Source: Chthoniobacterales bacterium (GTDB lineage Bacteria > Verrucomicrobiota > Verrucomicrobiia > Chthoniobacterales > UBA10450). Taken from it: a DNA stretch of 14,223 nt. Positions within the stretch are counted from its first letter, which is position 1; each line of letters begins with the position of its first letter. Under the pieces are notes generated by a model, which was not told the DNA's origin, did no database searches, and saw nothing but the letters and a program-made list of their open reading frames with translations. Made by a program: the position numbers and the translations under genes. This document shows positions 13,046 through 14,223 of this stretch, piece by piece. The stretch lies in contig JACCZO010000182.1 in the NCBI GenBank assembly GCA_013695925.1, positions 1 through 14,223 on the forward strand, in the 5' to 3' direction.

Positions 13046-13249
13046 TCCGGGGAGCGCACGCGCCCCCGCGTGCCGGTTGCGGCGCCCTCGGCGCAACCAT
13101 CTCCAGCGTCATCGCCGCGATGTCCGCCGAATAGTTCGCGATGGCGCCCTCGCCGCAACCATCATCACCGCTGCGGAAACGTCGGCCGGGAAAAGTTCGT
13201 GATGGCGAGGGCGCCATCACCCGCACGCGAGACGCGTGCGCTCCCCGGA
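13046..13249. mobile_element. MITE/REP-like inverted-repeat element, copy 2
   Basis: A ~204-bp non-coding element whose ends are a perfect 17-bp inverted repeat (13046-13062 and 13233-13249; GGGGAGCGCACGCG core), with imperfect pairing further in. Its internal hairpin GGTTGCG/CGCAACC (13075-13097) corresponds to TTCGGCG/CGCCGAA in copy 1: the loop is conserved while the stem changes on both sides. It fills most of the 353-base gap between the regulator operon and the multihaem cytochrome. No gene is seen in that gap. Confidence 0.75.
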
Positions 13250-13304
13250 GTTTTGCTGCGGCGCTTCTTGAAACTTTCGCGCCGAATGGTCAGGTTCCGA
13301 GGCA

Positions 13305-14223
13305 ATGCCGGATCGACCGCACGCTCGCCGCAGCCTCTGGCTCGTGACTTTGGCGTTGGCTGGCCTCGTCGCCGTCGTAGCGGTCCTGGCCTGGCGCGAC
13401 GCTTTTTCTCAAAACCCGAGCGCGCCAGACAACCGCCCGATCATGGCGCAGCAGGAGAATTACGTGACCTCGAATTCCTGCCGGTCGTGTCACCCGGGGA
13501 ACTACGCGAGCTGGCACACCTCGTTTCACCGCACCATGACGCAGGTGGCGACGCCGGCGACGCTTATTCCCGACGCGCATGATGTCGAGCTGAGCTTTGC
13601 CGGCCGGGAATACAAACTCACCCGCACCACCGACAAGATCTTCGTCGCCGATCGTTCGTTAGGCGACAAAGACTACGGCCCGGCGCGCGAGATCGTGCTC
13701 CTGACCGGCTCGCACACGCTCCAGATTTTGTGGAACGAAACCGGGCAGGGGCGCACGCTCGAGCAGTTTCCTTTCGCCTACATCATCGCCGAGAAAATGT
13801 GGGCGCCGGTGACGCAGACTTTTCTCATGCCGCCAGAAACGAAGGAGGCTTACTCGATCGGTTCCTGGAATGGCGCCTGTATGGATTGCCATGTCACCCA
13901 GGGCATCTCGAACTTTGTCGAGGGTAACAAATGGGACACGAAGGTGACCGAGTTTGGGATCGCGTGTGAAGCGTGTCACAGCGAGGGACGCGAGCACATT
14001 GACGCCAATCGCAGTCCGTTTCGGCGTTGGAAGCTTCACCTGACGAAGGAGACCGATCCGACGATCGCGAACGCGAAAAAAATGAAGGGTCCGGAGTCGG
14101 CCCTGGCCTGCGGGCAATGCCACAGCGTCTGGGCCTTCGACGGGATGGAAGAGAAGATCGATTTCAACCGGCATGGCGGAAAGTTTCGCCCCGGGAAAGA
14201 CGACCTGGTGCAGCGTTTCGTCG
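13305..14223 (+). CDS. Multihaem c-type cytochrome (cytochrome c554/c'-like), 3' truncated
   Basis: The frame is open from the ATG at 13305 to the window end (306 residues so far). It starts with a basic leader and one membrane-anchoring or signal helix (residues ~10-30, LWLVTLALAGLVAVVAVLAW). Four covalent haem sites follow: CRSCH (C59-H63), CMDCH (C192-H196), CEACH (C221-H225) and CGQCH (C269-H273). The first haem block, SCRSCHPGNYASWHTSFHRTMTQVATP, is the cytochrome c554/c' pattern found in large periplasmic cytochromes that often carry TPR repeats at their C-terminus; the repeats would lie beyond the window. It should transfer electrons in the periplasm; the donor and acceptor are unknown. 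GAGG lies only two bases from the ATG. One TCGTTAGGC word (13656) gives the TTA leucine L119. Confidence 0.88.
   Translation, partial: MPDRPHARRSLWLVTLALAGLVAVVAVLAWRDAFSQNPSAPDNRPIMAQQENYVTSNSCRSCHPGNYASWHTSFHRTMTQVATPATLIPDAHDVELSFAGREYKLTRTTDKIFVADRSLGDKDYGPAREIVLLTGSHTLQILWNETGQGRTLEQFPFAYIIAEKMWAPVTQTFLMPPETKEAYSIGSWNGACMDCHVTQGISNFVEGNKWDTKVTEFGIACEACHSEGREHIDANRSPFRRWKLHLTKETDPTIANAKKMKGPESALACGQCHSVWAFDGMEEKIDFNRHGGKFRPGKDDLVQRFV
13656..13664 (-). repeat. GCCTAACGA 9-mer, copy 6
   Basis: The reverse complement TCGTTAGGC lies in the multihaem cytochrome gene, read as TCG-TTA-GGC (S-L-G), again using a TTA leucine codon. Confidence 0.7.

Noticed and set aside
10104..13249. CRISPR array
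   Set aside because: The two long repeats are 3 kb apart and are inverted-repeat elements. No regularly spaced short direct repeats exist in the window.

Overview
The window looks like a GC-rich bacterial chromosome segment, most likely from the Verrucomicrobiota (a soil Chthoniobacterales-like lineage). That assignment is inferred from gene content, repeat style and the near absence of Shine-Dalgarno sequences. No 16S or other decisive marker is present. Genes are densely packed on both strands. Two gene remnants carry apparent single-base indels, which are either real decay or assembly error.

Layout. 1-1388 (+): the tail of a secreted fibronectin-III protein, a small secreted PKD-like protein, and a mono-haem c-type cytochrome lipoprotein. 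1385-2953 (-): an archaeal/eukaryal-type prolyl-tRNA synthetase whose stop codon interlocks with the cytochrome stop. 2954-3593: a decayed CAP-domain pseudogene, then the promoter of the rplM-rpsI ribosomal operon (3594-4433, +). 4559-6220 (-): a membrane-anchored TPR protein and a DUF2231-Rieske protein. 6301-6530 (+): a very short DUF3072 gene with a damaged N-terminus. 6714-8384 (+): a class V aminotransferase and a CcdAB-like toxin-antitoxin pair. 8410-9342 (-): an EamA/DMT transporter. 9571-10065 (-): RNase P RNA, with a REP-like hairpin lodged in a peripheral arm. 10300-12951 (-): a run of membrane protein, winged-helix regulator, ispH and a ferritin-like diiron protein. 13305-14223 (+): the start of a multihaem cytochrome that runs off the end.

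Genes that appear to work together: rplM and rpsI (ribosomal proteins L13 and S9); the toxin and antitoxin (GTGA overlap); ispH and the diiron protein (ATGA overlap); and the membrane protein with its winged-helix regulator. That last operon is bracketed by two similar 15-bp palindromes, which are probable operators.

The strongest structure not explained by genes is the 9-mer GCCTAACGA. It occurs six times exactly in 14.2 kb, where about 0.1 is expected, and inside genes it forces rare AGG or TTA codons. It behaves like a genome-wide recognition word, such as a DNA-uptake-like, Chi-like or segregation signal. Two copies of a long inverted-repeat (MITE/REP-like) element also occur, and their internal hairpins differ by compensating changes.
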